Source: Saprospiraceae bacterium UBA3362
Lineage (GTDB): Bacteria; Bacteroidota; Bacteroidia; Chitinophagales; Saprospiraceae
Assembly: GCA_002360455.1 (NCBI GenBank)
Contig: DEQQ01000098.1
Location: forward strand, 1 to 64,000
Direction of reading: 5' to 3'
Length of the DNA: 64,000 nt
Shown here: in pieces, positions 1 to 9,622 of the stretch
Numbering within the stretch: the stretch's first letter is position 1
How the letters are laid out: each line of letters begins with the position of its first letter
Program-made: the position numbers and the translations under genes
The notes under the pieces: model-generated
Told to the model about the DNA's origin: nothing
The model's input: only the letters and a program-made list of their open reading frames with translations
Databases searched by the model: none

Positions 1-13
1 GCTCTTCCGATCT
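1..13. other. Illumina adapter remnant at contig end
   Basis: The first 13 bases, read on the minus strand, are AGATCGGAAGAGC, the common start of Illumina TruSeq adapters. The metH reading frame runs into them from position 14. This is untrimmed sequencing adapter, not genomic DNA, so the window begins at an assembly end. Confidence 0.93.
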
Positions 14-1158
14 TCATATTGATTATTGAGAATATATTTTGCAAAGACTTTAGATCCTGTAACATTTGTTCGCTCACCAACATTTACAAAATTTATTTCG
101 GGACGAAATACAAAAGGCTCTAAACCTGAAAGCATTGTGGTCTGATAGCGATTTGAAGAAATCACTTTTCGTGGTTTTACTCCTTGAACTCCTTCCACCA
201 TTTGTTTGATATGCTCCGGTGTAGTCCCGCAGCATCCTCCAATAATATTGACAAATCCGGAGCTTGCAAAATCTCTTATGTAATCTTTCATTTCTTGAGG
301 AGACTGATCATATCCTCCTAATTCATTGGGCAATCCTGCGTTTGGGTAGGCACTGACCAAACAATTGGCAATCTTTGCCATTGATTCAATATGAGGCCTC
401 ATTTCTTTTGCTCCCAATGCACAATTTAATCCAATACTAAAGAGGTTTCCATGTCTCATCGAAATATAGAATGCTTCTACAGTCTGACCTGATAAGGTTC
501 TGCCGCTGGCATCCGTTATTGTTCCGGAGATCATGATAGGGATTTTAATTTGACGCTCTTCCAACAAAAGTTCAATAGCAAATAAAGCAGCTTTGGCATT
601 GAGGGTATCAAATATGGTTTCGACCAATAGTATGTCTGCTCCACCATCCAACAAACCTCTTGCTTGATCGTAATAGGCTTGTTTAAGCTCATCAAAATAA
701 ATGGCTCTAAATCCAGGCCGATTTACATCAGGTGATAAAGATGCAGTTTTGTTTGTTGGGCCTAAGGCTCCGGCTACAAATCTTGGCTTTCCTCCGTGGA
801 GTTGAATATATTCTGCAATTGCTTCTTTTGCAATTTTTGCGGATTCATAATTGATTTGATAAGCAAAATCCGATAACTGATAATCAGTTTGTGCAACCGA
901 TGTAGCACTAAATGTATTGGTCTCAATAATATCAGAACCTGCCTCAAGATATCTTGTATGAATTTCTTTGATAATGTTAGGCCTTGTTATGGAAAGCAAG
1001 TCATTGTTGCCTTTGAGATCATGAGGGTGATTTTTAAATATTTCTCCTCGGAAGTCTTCTTCAGAAAGTCGATATCCTTGAATTAATGAACCCATTGCTC
1101 CATCAAGGACTAAAATTCTTTGTTGTGCAATGGAATGTAATTGTTCTAATACAGACAT
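14..1158 (-). CDS. metH: Methionine synthase, N-terminal part (truncated by contig end)
   Basis: Cobalamin-dependent methionine synthase transfers a methyl group from 5-methyltetrahydrofolate to homocysteine. Translating the minus strand from the ATG at 1158 gives about 381 residues: the homocysteine-binding barrel, including LDGAMGS near the N-terminus, ETNTFSAT, and the zinc-ligand motif GGCCGTTPEH. The start of the folate-binding domain follows (VGERTNVTGS). The full enzyme is usually about 1200 residues, so the rest of the folate domain and the cobalamin and reactivation domains lie beyond the contig end. Some Bacteroidota split MetH into two genes, which cannot be ruled out here. A -7 box lies just upstream. 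Confidence 0.93.
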
Positions 1159-1178
1159 GATCAATAATAAATAGTGAG

Positions 1179-1186
1179 CAAAGTTA
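1179..1186 (-). promoter_or_regulatory. Bacteroidota -7 box for metH
   Basis: TAACTTTG on the minus strand fits the Bacteroidota TAnnTTTG -7 consensus, about 20 bases before the metH ATG. No convincing -33 TTG is seen at the usual distance. Confidence 0.5.
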
Positions 1187-1272
1187 CAATCATATCTATT
1201 AACTATTGAAACAAAAAATTCAATTCTTATCCTTATTGGTGAAGATCAACCAATTTGCAATTGGGTATAAAT

Positions 1273-1310
1273 AAAAAATCCTGAACTAAAATTTTAATTC
1301 AGGATTTTTT
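1273..1310 (-). terminator. Rho-independent terminator after the TPR gene
   Basis: Perfect 13-bp inverted repeat (1273-1285 and 1298-1310, TTCAGGATTTTTT arms) with a 12-base loop, lying 20 bases past the stop of the TPR gene. On the minus strand it ends in a T-run, so it separates the TPR gene from metH. Confidence 0.85.
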
Positions 1311-1330
1311 CTATTTGAATAAAGAATATT

Positions 1331-2929
1331 TTATTTCATTTTATTCAATATCGTCAGTGCTTCTACAGCTTGTTGATTGGTAGGATCCAATAAGGTAGTT
1401 TGTTCATAATAGGATTTAGCTTGGACATTATCATTGTTTTGAATGTAGAAATAGGCTAAATAATTATAAGCTGTTATTAAATTGGCTTTATTTCTCTCTC
1501 TGTCTGCAGAACCAAATTCAATAAATTTTTCATAGTAAGGTTTTGCAAGAAACAATTTATTATCAGGATCCAGCTCTCTGTTTGCTTTGGCCCTCATCAA
1601 CCATCCTGTGGCATAGTTAGGAGTAATCTCTACCACTTTTCCAAACACAGAGTCTGCCTGAGTATTTTGATCTAAATAATAATAGCAGTTTCCTAAATAA
1701 AATAGATCAGAGTTGTTTAAGGGTTTTTCGGTTCCTTTCTTCAGATACCAATCTCTAGCACTATCGTATTTTTTTGCATCATAGTTTGTTTTTGCAAGTA
1801 AACCATAAACGTCTTGTGATTTTGTTGGCTCTAGCTCGATCAGCTTGCCATACATTTGTTCTGCCACATCCATTTTGCCGATTTTAGCAGCGGCTTTTGC
1901 ATAATATTCATAATCGGAAGCATACAATTTGCGAGAAGGGTCTGTTTCAGCTGCCTTGAAGAGCAATTGACTTTGATCATAGCTTTCTTGAAACTTGTTT
2001 GTTTCGCCATATGACCATGCCAGCCATCTATGAAGAGTATATTGATCCGGATTTGAGCTTAACAGTTTTGTTCCTTCTTCGATTGCTCTTTCATAATCTT
2101 TGGCTTGGAAACATAAAAATTTGACCAATCTTACTTTAGCGTCCACATCGGTCCCGGCAAGAGAAACGTACTTTTGGAGTATAGGCAATACCTTATTATA
2201 ACGGTTGGTTCTAATATAGAGCTCGTACAAATCTTTATAAGCAAGGGCATAATTTGGATTTAAAGAAATTACAGTTTCCAAATTTTCAATTGCTTTGTCT
2301 ATTGTCTGCTTATTTCCTGACCAGATTCTTGCCATCTTAAGATAAGTTTCCGGATCATTCTTATTTTTGGATACAGCAGTTTCATAGCTGGTCATCGCGC
2401 CACCCAGATCTCCTTTGGCTTGAAGGGCATCTCCAAGATGAGTCCAATATTTTGCAATCGATGGATTGATGTCTCTGGCTTTGGTTTGATATTCTATTCC
2501 TAGAGAAGAGATGGGCTTTTTACTATATGTATAGGCATCTCCCACCATGCTGTGAATTTCATGATTTTTAGAATTTCCCTTCAGAGCATAGTCAAATTTT
2601 TTCTTTGCTTCCTCAGGTTTCCCATTGTCCAGATCCAATTTGCCAAGTCCTACATTGCAAGCATCGCATTTTGAACTGATTTCAAGTCCTTTTTTATAGG
2701 CGGTAGCAGCGGCATCATAATTCTCCATCGCATAGTGAACCTCTCCTATATAGTATTGATAAATTGTATTCTTTGGGTCAGAGCTGTTAAGCTTGATGAA
2801 TGTCAATAAGGCTGCATTGTAGTTTTCGTTTTCTAACTGTTGTATTCCTTCTTGGAGAGTTTGAGCAGATAGAGAACCACTACCAAGATAAAGAAAAAGG
2901 GCAAAAAACGCCGAAATTCTCTGCTTCAT
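1331..2929 (-). CDS. Secreted TPR-repeat protein
   Basis: Exported protein made almost wholly of tetratricopeptide repeats, for example LGKLDLDNGKPEEAKKKFD and IRTNRYNKVLPILQKYV. Such proteins are binding scaffolds; no partner can be named. I start it at the ATG at 2929 (532 residues), not at the upstream in-frame ATG at 2986, for two reasons. The N-terminus then becomes a clean signal peptide (KQRISAFFALFLYLGSGSLS, cut before Gln), and a TAATTTTG -7 box at 2956-2963 would fall inside the longer version. Repeats fill the chain to its C-terminus. It is transcribed alone and followed by a strong terminator. Confidence 0.9.
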   Translation of the reverse strand: MKQRISAFFALFLYLGSGSLSAQTLQEGIQQLENENYNAALLTFIKLNSSDPKNTIYQYYIGEVHYAMENYDAAATAYKKGLEISSKCDACNVGLGKLDLDNGKPEEAKKKFDYALKGNSKNHEIHSMVGDAYTYSKKPISSLGIEYQTKARDINPSIAKYWTHLGDALQAKGDLGGAMTSYETAVSKNKNDPETYLKMARIWSGNKQTIDKAIENLETVISLNPNYALAYKDLYELYIRTNRYNKVLPILQKYVSLAGTDVDAKVRLVKFLCFQAKDYERAIEEGTKLLSSNPDQYTLHRWLAWSYGETNKFQESYDQSQLLFKAAETDPSRKLYASDYEYYAKAAAKIGKMDVAEQMYGKLIELEPTKSQDVYGLLAKTNYDAKKYDSARDWYLKKGTEKPLNNSDLFYLGNCYYYLDQNTQADSVFGKVVEITPNYATGWLMRAKANRELDPDNKLFLAKPYYEKFIEFGSADRERNKANLITAYNYLAYFYIQNNDNVQAKSYYEQTTLLDPTNQQAVEALTILNKMK

Positions 2930-2955
2930 TGTACTTAATTTACTGTTTAAGGCTG

Positions 2956-2963
2956 CAAAATTA
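2956..2963 (-). promoter_or_regulatory. -7 box for the TPR gene
   Basis: TAATTTTG on the minus strand fits TAnnTTTG, about 27 bases before the preferred ATG at 2929. It argues that the longer reading frame from 2986 is not the true start. Confidence 0.45.
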
Positions 2964-2986
2964 ATGTTTTTCATGGTTTTTAGCAT

Positions 2987-3429
2987 TTTAAGTTTGTTTG
3001 GTAATCAATAGTCTAAGACTCGTTGACTTTAATTATTTGACGTATAAATCCCCGACTCCGTTTCTTTAGCTTAGTTAATTTCTACTTAAAATTAATTATC
3101 AAATTGGATAAGTCGTTCATAGTCAAGGGCTGAATAGCCTAAAAGCAGCCAAAAATTAGGCCAAAATAACGGCTCATGAATTATTGCCCTTTGCCAAAGG
3201 GGAATGGGCGAATTGTAAATGAAACCAAAATGCTATTAATGGAATTAAATAGGATTCCCGGAAGACGATATTTTAGCAGAAAGTAGAAAAGTCTTGCTTA
3301 ATTTTCGCCCAAACTTCCTTGAATATCAACAAGAAAGGCTATATCTTTGCCATTCTTTTAAAAAGAACAAGTAAATTATTCTTTTTTAAATTTATATTTT
3401 TTTGATTCATAATAATTTAAGTTTTTCCC
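2987..3429. other. Divergent intergenic region
   Basis: 440 bases between the TPR gene and ppiD. No gene was seen. It holds the ppiD promoter at its right end. The remainder has no open frame, repeat or hairpin I could support. Confidence 0.6.
3319..3349 (+). promoter_or_regulatory. Full Bacteroidota-type promoter for ppiD
   Basis: TTG (3319-3321), 20 bases, then TATCTTTG (3342-3349): a good match to both the -33 and -7 elements. Transcription would start near 3355, giving a leader of about 75 bases before the ppiD ATG. Confidence 0.65.
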
Positions 3430-5550
3430 ATGGGATTAATAACAAGTATTCGTAAAAGACTTTGGATTGTGACCATCCTTATAGCGGTAGCCTTATTGGG
3501 CTTTTTGATCATGGATGTTACCACCGGAAAAGGCTCACTTTTTGGAAATGATGATACTTTAGGAAGTATAGCCGGAGAAAAAGTGCACTACAAGGATTTT
3601 CAGAAAACAGAAGGAGTTTTGTATCAAAATACAGATGTGGACTTTTTCGGAAGAAGAGAATATTTGTGGAATCAATATGTAGAGAAGGCAATTTTGGATA
3701 AGGAAGCTGCCAATAACGGAACAGGTGTTTCTGAGTTGGAGATGCAAGAATTGGAGTTTGGAAACTTTCTATCTCCGGTGATCCAAAGAAACTTTAGAAA
3801 CCCAACTACCGGACAGGTTAATAGAGAACAATTGAATCAATTTAAGGCTGGTTTGGATAATGAAACTTTACCTCAGCAGCTCAAAGAATTTTGGGTTGTT
3901 CAGAAAAAGGAAATTGAAAAAGACAGAATGTACACTAAGCTTAACAACATAGTGTCAAAGTCTTTGCATATGCCGAATTTTATGATTGAAAGAAACCAAG
4001 TAGAAAGCAATACTCGGTATACTTTATTGGCCACAAGAATTCCGTATACTGCAATAAAAGATGAGGAAGTCGAAGTTAAGGAAGAGGATTATTTAGCTTA
4101 CCTTAAAGAGAATGCTGGGTCTTATCAAAATACCGAAGATACCAAATCTTTGAAATATGCATTAATTGATATTTCTGCCACAGCTACTGACTCGGCAGCC
4201 ATCCGCAAAATTTTGGAAGATAAAGTTGAAAAATTCAAAAGCAGTACAAATGACTCTTTGTTTGTAACAACGAATCTGGGAAAATGGGATGAAGTGTATT
4301 ACACAGGAGAAAAATTAGATCCGATAAATGGAGGATTATTAATGTCAACAGTGAAAGGAGAAATCGCCGGACCTTATGTAGAAAAAGGCGAGTATAGATT
4401 GGCAAAAGTTTTGGATAAAAAAATGATTCCTGACTCTGTCAAATCAAGACATATATTGAGAAGAGTGAGTACTCAGTCTCAATTGTTTGCTGCTAAAAAA
4501 TTATTGGATTCTCTACAAAATCTCTTGGTTACCGGAAAAGCAAGGTTTGATTCTCTTGCAATCCAATTTAGTGAAGATCCGGGCAGCGCAATAAAAGGTG
4601 GAGATTTGGGTTTTGCTGCAGAAAATATGATGGTGAAGCCATTCAATGATGCAATCTTTTTCAAGTTAGGTGTAGGCAAATCAGATCTTGTTTTTTCTGA
4701 TTTTGGTGTTCACTTGGTTCAAGTAACGGATCAAAAATTCATTTCCAAAAAAGAAGGTGTAAAATTGGCCATTATTGCAGAAACCATTCAGCCGGGAGAT
4801 GAGGAGATAAATGCAAGATTGGATGAAGCACAGGGTTTGATTCAAAATGCAAAAGATTTGACAAGCTTGGAAAAAGCCATTGATGATGGCGGAAAATACA
4901 AGATGGAGCTTGTAGGAAATGTGACAGAAAATACATTTAAGATTAATAAAATAGGAGAAAAAGGAAATCAAGTAGCTAGGGAATTTGTTCGATGGGCTTA
5001 CCAAAAAGGTGTAAAACCAGGAGATGTTTGTCCGGAGGTTTATAGCCTTCAAGATCCTGATAAACATTTTTTAAATCAATACATGATTGGAGGATTGGTT
5101 TCAGAAAATCCTAAAGGATTGATGACGGTTGCAGCTGCAAAGAATTTTATTGAAACTACTGTAAAGAATAAAAAGAAGTTTGAAAAAATCAAATCAAAGG
5201 TTGGAGATGTTGTCAATATTGATGGAAACTATGGAGAATATAACGTGAAGGTAGATACATTGAATGAGATCAGTATTCTCGGTGCTCAACTTCCACAGTT
5301 TGGAGATGAGCCTGAAATATTGGCTAAAATTGGCAAGTTGGAGAAAGATAAGGTTGTAGGTTTGATTGAGGGAAAGGGAGGAGCTTATGTTCTCAAACTT
5401 TTGGACGTGAAGGAACCATCGCCTACTTCAAATTTGGATGCTTTCAGAAGATTTTATCAACATCCGGCAAAAGGGGCTGCCATGAATTACTTGATGGCCT
5501 CATTGAAGAAAAATACAAATATCAAGGACAATCGTTCTAAGTTTTATTAA
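3430..5550 (+). CDS. ppiD: PpiD-like membrane-anchored peptidyl-prolyl isomerase
   Basis: Periplasmic folding factor tethered in the inner membrane, acting on proteins leaving the Sec channel. Layout: short cytoplasmic N-terminus, one TM helix (about residues 12-29, RLWIVTILIAVALLGFLIMD), a SurA_N-like chaperone region, a parvulin domain at about 336-437 (KSRHILRR, FSEDPGS, GGDLGF, FGVHLVQV), and a long C-terminal chaperone region. At 706 residues it is normal for Bacteroidota PpiD. It has its own promoter and a strong terminator. Catalytic activity is unproven, since many PpiD parvulin domains are inactive. Confidence 0.93.
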   Translation: MGLITSIRKRLWIVTILIAVALLGFLIMDVTTGKGSLFGNDDTLGSIAGEKVHYKDFQKTEGVLYQNTDVDFFGRREYLWNQYVEKAILDKEAANNGTGVSELEMQELEFGNFLSPVIQRNFRNPTTGQVNREQLNQFKAGLDNETLPQQLKEFWVVQKKEIEKDRMYTKLNNIVSKSLHMPNFMIERNQVESNTRYTLLATRIPYTAIKDEEVEVKEEDYLAYLKENAGSYQNTEDTKSLKYALIDISATATDSAAIRKILEDKVEKFKSSTNDSLFVTTNLGKWDEVYYTGEKLDPINGGLLMSTVKGEIAGPYVEKGEYRLAKVLDKKMIPDSVKSRHILRRVSTQSQLFAAKKLLDSLQNLLVTGKARFDSLAIQFSEDPGSAIKGGDLGFAAENMMVKPFNDAIFFKLGVGKSDLVFSDFGVHLVQVTDQKFISKKEGVKLAIIAETIQPGDEEINARLDEAQGLIQNAKDLTSLEKAIDDGGKYKMELVGNVTENTFKINKIGEKGNQVAREFVRWAYQKGVKPGDVCPEVYSLQDPDKHFLNQYMIGGLVSENPKGLMTVAAAKNFIETTVKNKKKFEKIKSKVGDVVNIDGNYGEYNVKVDTLNEISILGAQLPQFGDEPEILAKIGKLEKDKVVGLIEGKGGAYVLKLLDVKEPSPTSNLDAFRRFYQHPAKGAAMNYLMASLKKNTNIKDNRSKFY

Positions 5551-5576
5551 TTAAAACTAGAATTAAGGTATAAACT

Positions 5577-5612
5577 AAAAAAGCGGAACATGCCTTCATG
5601 TTTCGCTTTTTT
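5577..5612 (+). terminator. Rho-independent terminator after ppiD
   Basis: 16-bp stem (AAAAAAGCGGAACATG against CATGTTTCGCTTTTTT, one G-U pair) with a CCTT loop, ending in a T-run, 27 bases after the ppiD stop. Confidence 0.92.
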
Positions 5613-5710
5613 AGTAAAATAAACTTAAGTTTTGTTTGCTTACAGACTAAGGGACAAAACAAGTAAAAACAGAATTCTATTTCATAAGTTAATAATATAA
5701 AATCTCACAG

Positions 5711-7144
5711 ATGCAAAGAACTAAAATAGTAGATGTTATAAATTCTCAACCTACCAATGAAGCCGTGACGGTTATGGGTTGGGTAAAAACGTTTAGGAGT
5801 AACCGGTTTATTGCCATCAACGACGGGAGCTGTATGGACAATCTGCAAGCTGTAGTTGATTTTGAAAAGTGGGATGCCGTACTCTTAAAAAAAATTGCTC
5901 CCGGAGCAGCCATTGCTGTTACGGGATCTCTGGCAGCATCTCAGGGACAGGGACAAGCTGTTGAGTTGATAGTAGATCAATTGGAAATTTTTGGAGAATC
6001 AGATCCTTCATCCTATCCATTGCAACCCAAGAAACACAGTTTAGAATTTTTAAGACAGATTGCGCACCTAAGATTTAGAACCAATACGTTTTCTGCCGTT
6101 TTCAGGATAAGACATTACATGGCCTTTGCTATTCATCAGTTTTTTCATGAGCGAGGTTTTTATTATATACATACGCCTGTTATTACAGCATCTGATGCAG
6201 AAGGAGCCGGAGAAATGTTTCAGGTTACAACTTTAAATTTGAATTCTATCCCTAGAACTGAAGAAGGGAATATAGATTTTAAAAAAGATTTTTTTGGACG
6301 CGCAGCAAATCTAACTGTATCAGGACAACTGGAAGCAGAATTGGCAGCAATGGCCTTCTCTCAAGTCTATACATTCGGCCCAACGTTTAGAGCAGAAAAT
6401 TCTAATACACCGCGACATTTGGCGGAGTTTTGGATGATCGAACCTGAAGTTGCTTTTGCCGATGCTACGGATAATATGAATCTTGCCGAAAGCATGCTTA
6501 AATATGTCATCCAATATGTAATGGAACATTGCAAATCTGAGTTGGAGTTTTTGAATCAAAGAGAGCAGGATGAGGACAAACAAAAACCGGCTCAAGAGCG
6601 AAATGAAATGGGTTTGTTGGATAGATTGCGTTTTGTTTTATCTAATGACTTTGAAAGATTGACCTATACAGAAGCCATAGAAATTCTCAAGCAATCTAAC
6701 CCAAATAAGAAAGGAAAATTTCAATACCCAATAGAACAATGGGGAGCAGATTTACAGTCCGAACATGAGAGATATCTTGTAGAGAAGCATTTCAAAAAAC
6801 CGGTCATTTTGTCCAATTATCCAAAAGAAATTAAAGCATTCTATATGAGACAAAATGATGATGGAAAGACAGTTGCTGCAATGGATATTCTTTTTCCGGG
6901 AATTGGAGAAATAGTAGGAGGCTCTCAAAGAGAAGAGAGATTGGAAAGATTGCAAAAACGAATGGAAGAACTGCATATTCCTCAAGAGGAGATGTATTGG
7001 TATCTTGATACAAGGAGATTTGGAGCCTGTCCTCATGCCGGTTTTGGATTGGGTTTTGAGCGATTGATTCTATTCATTACAGGGATGACTAATATAAGAG
7101 ATGTAATCCCTTTTCCGCGTTTTCCGGGCAATGCAGAATTTTAA
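5711..7144 (+). CDS. asnS: Asparaginyl-tRNA synthetase
   Basis: Class II synthetase charging tRNA-Asn with asparagine. An N-terminal OB-fold binds the anticodon (VMGWVKTFRSNRFIAINDGS). The catalytic domain carries motif 2 (TFRAENSNTPRHLAEFWMIE, near residue 226) and motif 3 (GFGLGFERLI, near 446). The C-terminus, FPRFPGNAEF, is a typical AsnRS ending (PRTPGxxxF pattern). Its 477 residues match the family. The Skp-like gene starts 47 bases downstream on the same strand and is probably co-transcribed. Confidence 0.97.
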   Translation: MQRTKIVDVINSQPTNEAVTVMGWVKTFRSNRFIAINDGSCMDNLQAVVDFEKWDAVLLKKIAPGAAIAVTGSLAASQGQGQAVELIVDQLEIFGESDPSSYPLQPKKHSLEFLRQIAHLRFRTNTFSAVFRIRHYMAFAIHQFFHERGFYYIHTPVITASDAEGAGEMFQVTTLNLNSIPRTEEGNIDFKKDFFGRAANLTVSGQLEAELAAMAFSQVYTFGPTFRAENSNTPRHLAEFWMIEPEVAFADATDNMNLAESMLKYVIQYVMEHCKSELEFLNQREQDEDKQKPAQERNEMGLLDRLRFVLSNDFERLTYTEAIEILKQSNPNKKGKFQYPIEQWGADLQSEHERYLVEKHFKKPVILSNYPKEIKAFYMRQNDDGKTVAAMDILFPGIGEIVGGSQREERLERLQKRMEELHIPQEEMYWYLDTRRFGACPHAGFGLGFERLILFITGMTNIRDVIPFPRFPGNAEF

Positions 7145-7191
7145 TTTTATCAAAAAATATCTAATTTTATTCAATAAAAAAAATTATCAAC

Positions 7192-7791
7192 ATGAAAAAT
7201 ATCAATTGGATTCTTCACGCTATTTCTTTGATTGCGATAGCTTATCTGATTTATTCAAATACTCAATGCTGTAAGCCGGCAGCGCTTGCAAACCACAAGG
7301 AGATCAAATCGGATTCAGCTTCTCCTGCTACGGGTAATTATCCAATAGCTTATTTTGTCTCAGACAGCTTGCTTAATAATCTTGGTTTTTTTAAAGAAAG
7401 CGAGAAGCAGTTCAAATCAAAGCAAGAATCTATGAGCAATGAACTTAAAAATAAAGAAATGACTTTACAAAAGGAAGTGATTAAGTTGCAGGAAAATGCC
7501 CAAAATATGACTCGTAAGGAAATGGAATCCGCACAAGAAAAATTAGGTAAAATGGAACAGGACCTGATGGCGAGAAAGGAGAAATTGACAATGCAATTTG
7601 CAGAAGAAACTTCTGAGTTTAATGAAAAACTACACGGTAAAATTACCTCTTATTTAAAAGAAATAAATCAAGACGGAAAGTACAAATTTGTTTTTTCTGT
7701 AAATCGTGAAGGGAATATTTTCTATAGCGATGAATCGTTGGACATTACAGCTCAAATGATCAAAGACCTCAATGAAAAATACAGTAAATAG
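7192..7791 (+). CDS. Membrane-anchored OmpH/Skp-like protein
   Basis: 199-residue OmpH-family protein, the family of the periplasmic holdase Skp that carries unfolded outer-membrane proteins. The N-terminus is a hydrophobic anchor (WILHAISLIAIAYLIYSN) followed by a CC pair. A Lys/Glu/Gln-rich coiled coil spans about residues 70-150. The usual C-terminal strand, KYKFVFSVNREGNIFYSDES, and DITAQMIKDLNEKY end the protein. The anchor and spacer before the coiled coil make it differ from the three cleavable OmpH proteins in this window. It probably stays in the inner membrane, though a lipoprotein is a weaker alternative. Confidence 0.85.
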   Translation: MKNINWILHAISLIAIAYLIYSNTQCCKPAALANHKEIKSDSASPATGNYPIAYFVSDSLLNNLGFFKESEKQFKSKQESMSNELKNKEMTLQKEVIKLQENAQNMTRKEMESAQEKLGKMEQDLMARKEKLTMQFAEETSEFNEKLHGKITSYLKEINQDGKYKFVFSVNREGNIFYSDESLDITAQMIKDLNEKYSK

Positions 7792-7861
7792 AACATAATG
7801 GCCAACACCCTTTGATTTCTCATTTGATGAAGAAATTATACACCACAATAATCAGCCCTCT

Positions 7862-8464
7862 ATGAAGATAAACTGTTCTGTATTCTTTTTACTTCTTATT
7901 TATTTTACTGTAGTAAGTGCAGAGACTGTGAATGCTCAAGGTCTCGAACTTGTAAGAGTATTATCCGGTGCAAAATATTCTATTCCTGTACAAAAAAATT
8001 CTAAGTTTTATCTGGTCAAATTTGATTTTATTAAACCGGCCAGAGTTGTAGAATCTGAAGTTATAGAAGGTAATTTTTTAAAACAAGAATCAGATTCGAT
8101 TCAATTGAATCATGCTATAAGAATACAAGCAAAGGACACCTGTTGTACAAGTAAAACAAAATCTTATAATTATTACAACCAGCCCATTCAAATTTCTACT
8201 CAATCCTTTGATTTGATCAAATTCAGGACGAAAGAGAATAGAAATGTAAGGAAAGTCGGTAGAATATTTCTTATCACAGGGGCTTTGACCGGTATGATCT
8301 ATCCCATTTTTTCAGATCGTTTTCAGGTTCCACTTTGGATAAGTTCGGCCTCTATGCTGGGTTCCGGTTTCATATTAGTATCTATTAAGGATAGACATAA
8401 GGAATATAAGATCTCTAATTGTGGAGGATTAAGTCCGGATTATTTTATTGTCTTAAAAAAGTAA
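7862..8464 (+). CDS. Exported protein of unknown function, C-terminal TM pair
   Basis: Not recognised. It has a signal peptide (residues 1-25, cut before Gln in ...NAQG), an extracytoplasmic region of about 110 residues, then two hydrophobic stretches (GRIFLITGALTGMIYPIF and SASMLGSGFILVS) near the C-terminus. A CCTSK motif lies mid-protein. The next gene has the same order of signal peptide, beta-rich middle and two C-terminal TM segments, so the pair probably arose by an old duplication and may work together. It lies 70 bases after the Skp-like gene. Confidence 0.75.
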   Translation: MKINCSVFFLLLIYFTVVSAETVNAQGLELVRVLSGAKYSIPVQKNSKFYLVKFDFIKPARVVESEVIEGNFLKQESDSIQLNHAIRIQAKDTCCTSKTKSYNYYNQPIQISTQSFDLIKFRTKENRNVRKVGRIFLITGALTGMIYPIFSDRFQVPLWISSASMLGSGFILVSIKDRHKEYKISNCGGLSPDYFIVLKK

Positions 8465-8474
8465 TTCTAAAGCT

Positions 8475-9113
8475 ATGATTGAGAGTAAATTTTTTTTCTT
8501 GATTCGTTTATTAACGAATGGAGGCCGTAGCCTGTTGGCCATTTTATTTTTTAGTATATTTTTTATTATGACGACTGATATTTTTTCTCAGGGAATTGTA
8601 TTATCGGCATTTAATAAAAAGAATGAGAAAGTAAAAGTTAAGTTTAAGCAAAATCAACTTGTTGAACTTAAATTAAGTAAAAATTTGTCCGATAGCATTG
8701 TTCAAACAGATGAAATGGATGCCCATGTATTGGATTTAAGAGGAGATCAATTGTCAGTATTGATTCATAAGCATTCTGTTTTTTTTAAGAATGAAGGAAA
8801 AACTCTTAGGTCTTGGAAACATGCAAGTTTAGTAGGAGATACTTCATGGATTAATATCAATCAGTTAACCCAAATTAAATTTTTAAAAAACAAGGATAAA
8901 TACGAAGAAACTGCAGCAGTTTTGGTATTTATAAGTATATTGAATTTTTTTATGGCTCCGTTGTATGCAGAACTAAATGAAGGAAAGTCATCAGCTTATA
9001 ATTACAGGTTGGCATCTATGATTTCAACAGCTAGCTTTGGAACCGGATTGGTACTAGTAGTCATTGGTAATTCAGGAAAAAAATACCACTTCAATCCACG
9101 AAAGCAATATTAA
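8475..9113 (+). CDS. Exported protein of unknown function, partner of the preceding gene
   Basis: Not recognised. A long N-terminal signal segment (LLAILFFSIFFIMTTDIFS, then Gln) is followed by a domain rich in Lys and beta-strand patterns (about residues 40-145) and two hydrophobic segments (AAVLVFISILNFFMAPLYA and ISTASFGTGLVLVVIGNS). Only 10 bases separate it from the previous gene, so they form an operon. The shared architecture with that neighbour suggests paralogy, but identity by eye is low. No catalytic motif is visible. Confidence 0.72.
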   Translation: MIESKFFFLIRLLTNGGRSLLAILFFSIFFIMTTDIFSQGIVLSAFNKKNEKVKVKFKQNQLVELKLSKNLSDSIVQTDEMDAHVLDLRGDQLSVLIHKHSVFFKNEGKTLRSWKHASLVGDTSWININQLTQIKFLKNKDKYEETAAVLVFISILNFFMAPLYAELNEGKSSAYNYRLASMISTASFGTGLVLVVIGNSGKKYHFNPRKQY

Positions 9114-9622
9114 ATTTTTCTTTTATTCCTTTTTCGGATTTGTGTTGTTAATCCTATTTTATCTTTCATTTTTTTAGTGTTTCAAATCAGTATTTTTATT
9201 TTAGAATCAGGTAAAAGAGAAATGAGTTTTATTCCTAATCCAAAGAGGAACAGGCCCAATTTCTATTTTACTATCAGACTCTACGGTGTTTCCTTTCCTC
9301 ACTAAGATGACCTGCTTCTAATCCGATTTGAGGTTAGTATTGTGAAGTATAAAATGAGAACAGTTTATCCTTTTAACCATTGGTATTCGAGTAAAAAAAA
9401 CAAGCTAAAACAGAACCTGTGATGATGCATACCTAGACCCGGCAGTAGGGAGCTCCCGCGACCGGATGACGGGACTGAGAATACAAGAACGACAAAATTA
9501 CGCCTCTCCAATTGACAAATTAATATTATAAAAAAACATAATATGATTTGATTTTAGTCTCATTTTCAGATTATTACTATAGGAAAAATGCGCTATCTTT
9601 GCGGGCTTCAAAAGCATTTGTT
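9114..9622. other. Intergenic region with a GC-rich islet
   Basis: About 510 bases before ileS with no supportable gene. An islet at about 9430-9480 is much more GC-rich than its surroundings and contains the palindrome GGGAGCTCCC (9448-9457), flanked by CCCG (9438) and CGGG (9470). The ileS -7 box is at the right end. Confidence 0.55.
9594..9601 (+). promoter_or_regulatory. -7 box for ileS, fixing its start
   Basis: TATCTTTG, 21 bases before the ATG at 9623. It lies inside the longer open frame that begins at 9548, so transcription would start after that upstream start codon. The -33 position reads TTA rather than TTG. Confidence 0.6.

Noticed and set aside
4681..5067. Minus-strand 128-codon frame inside ppiD
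   Set aside because: Antisense shadow of a well-supported gene; no start context or family signal.
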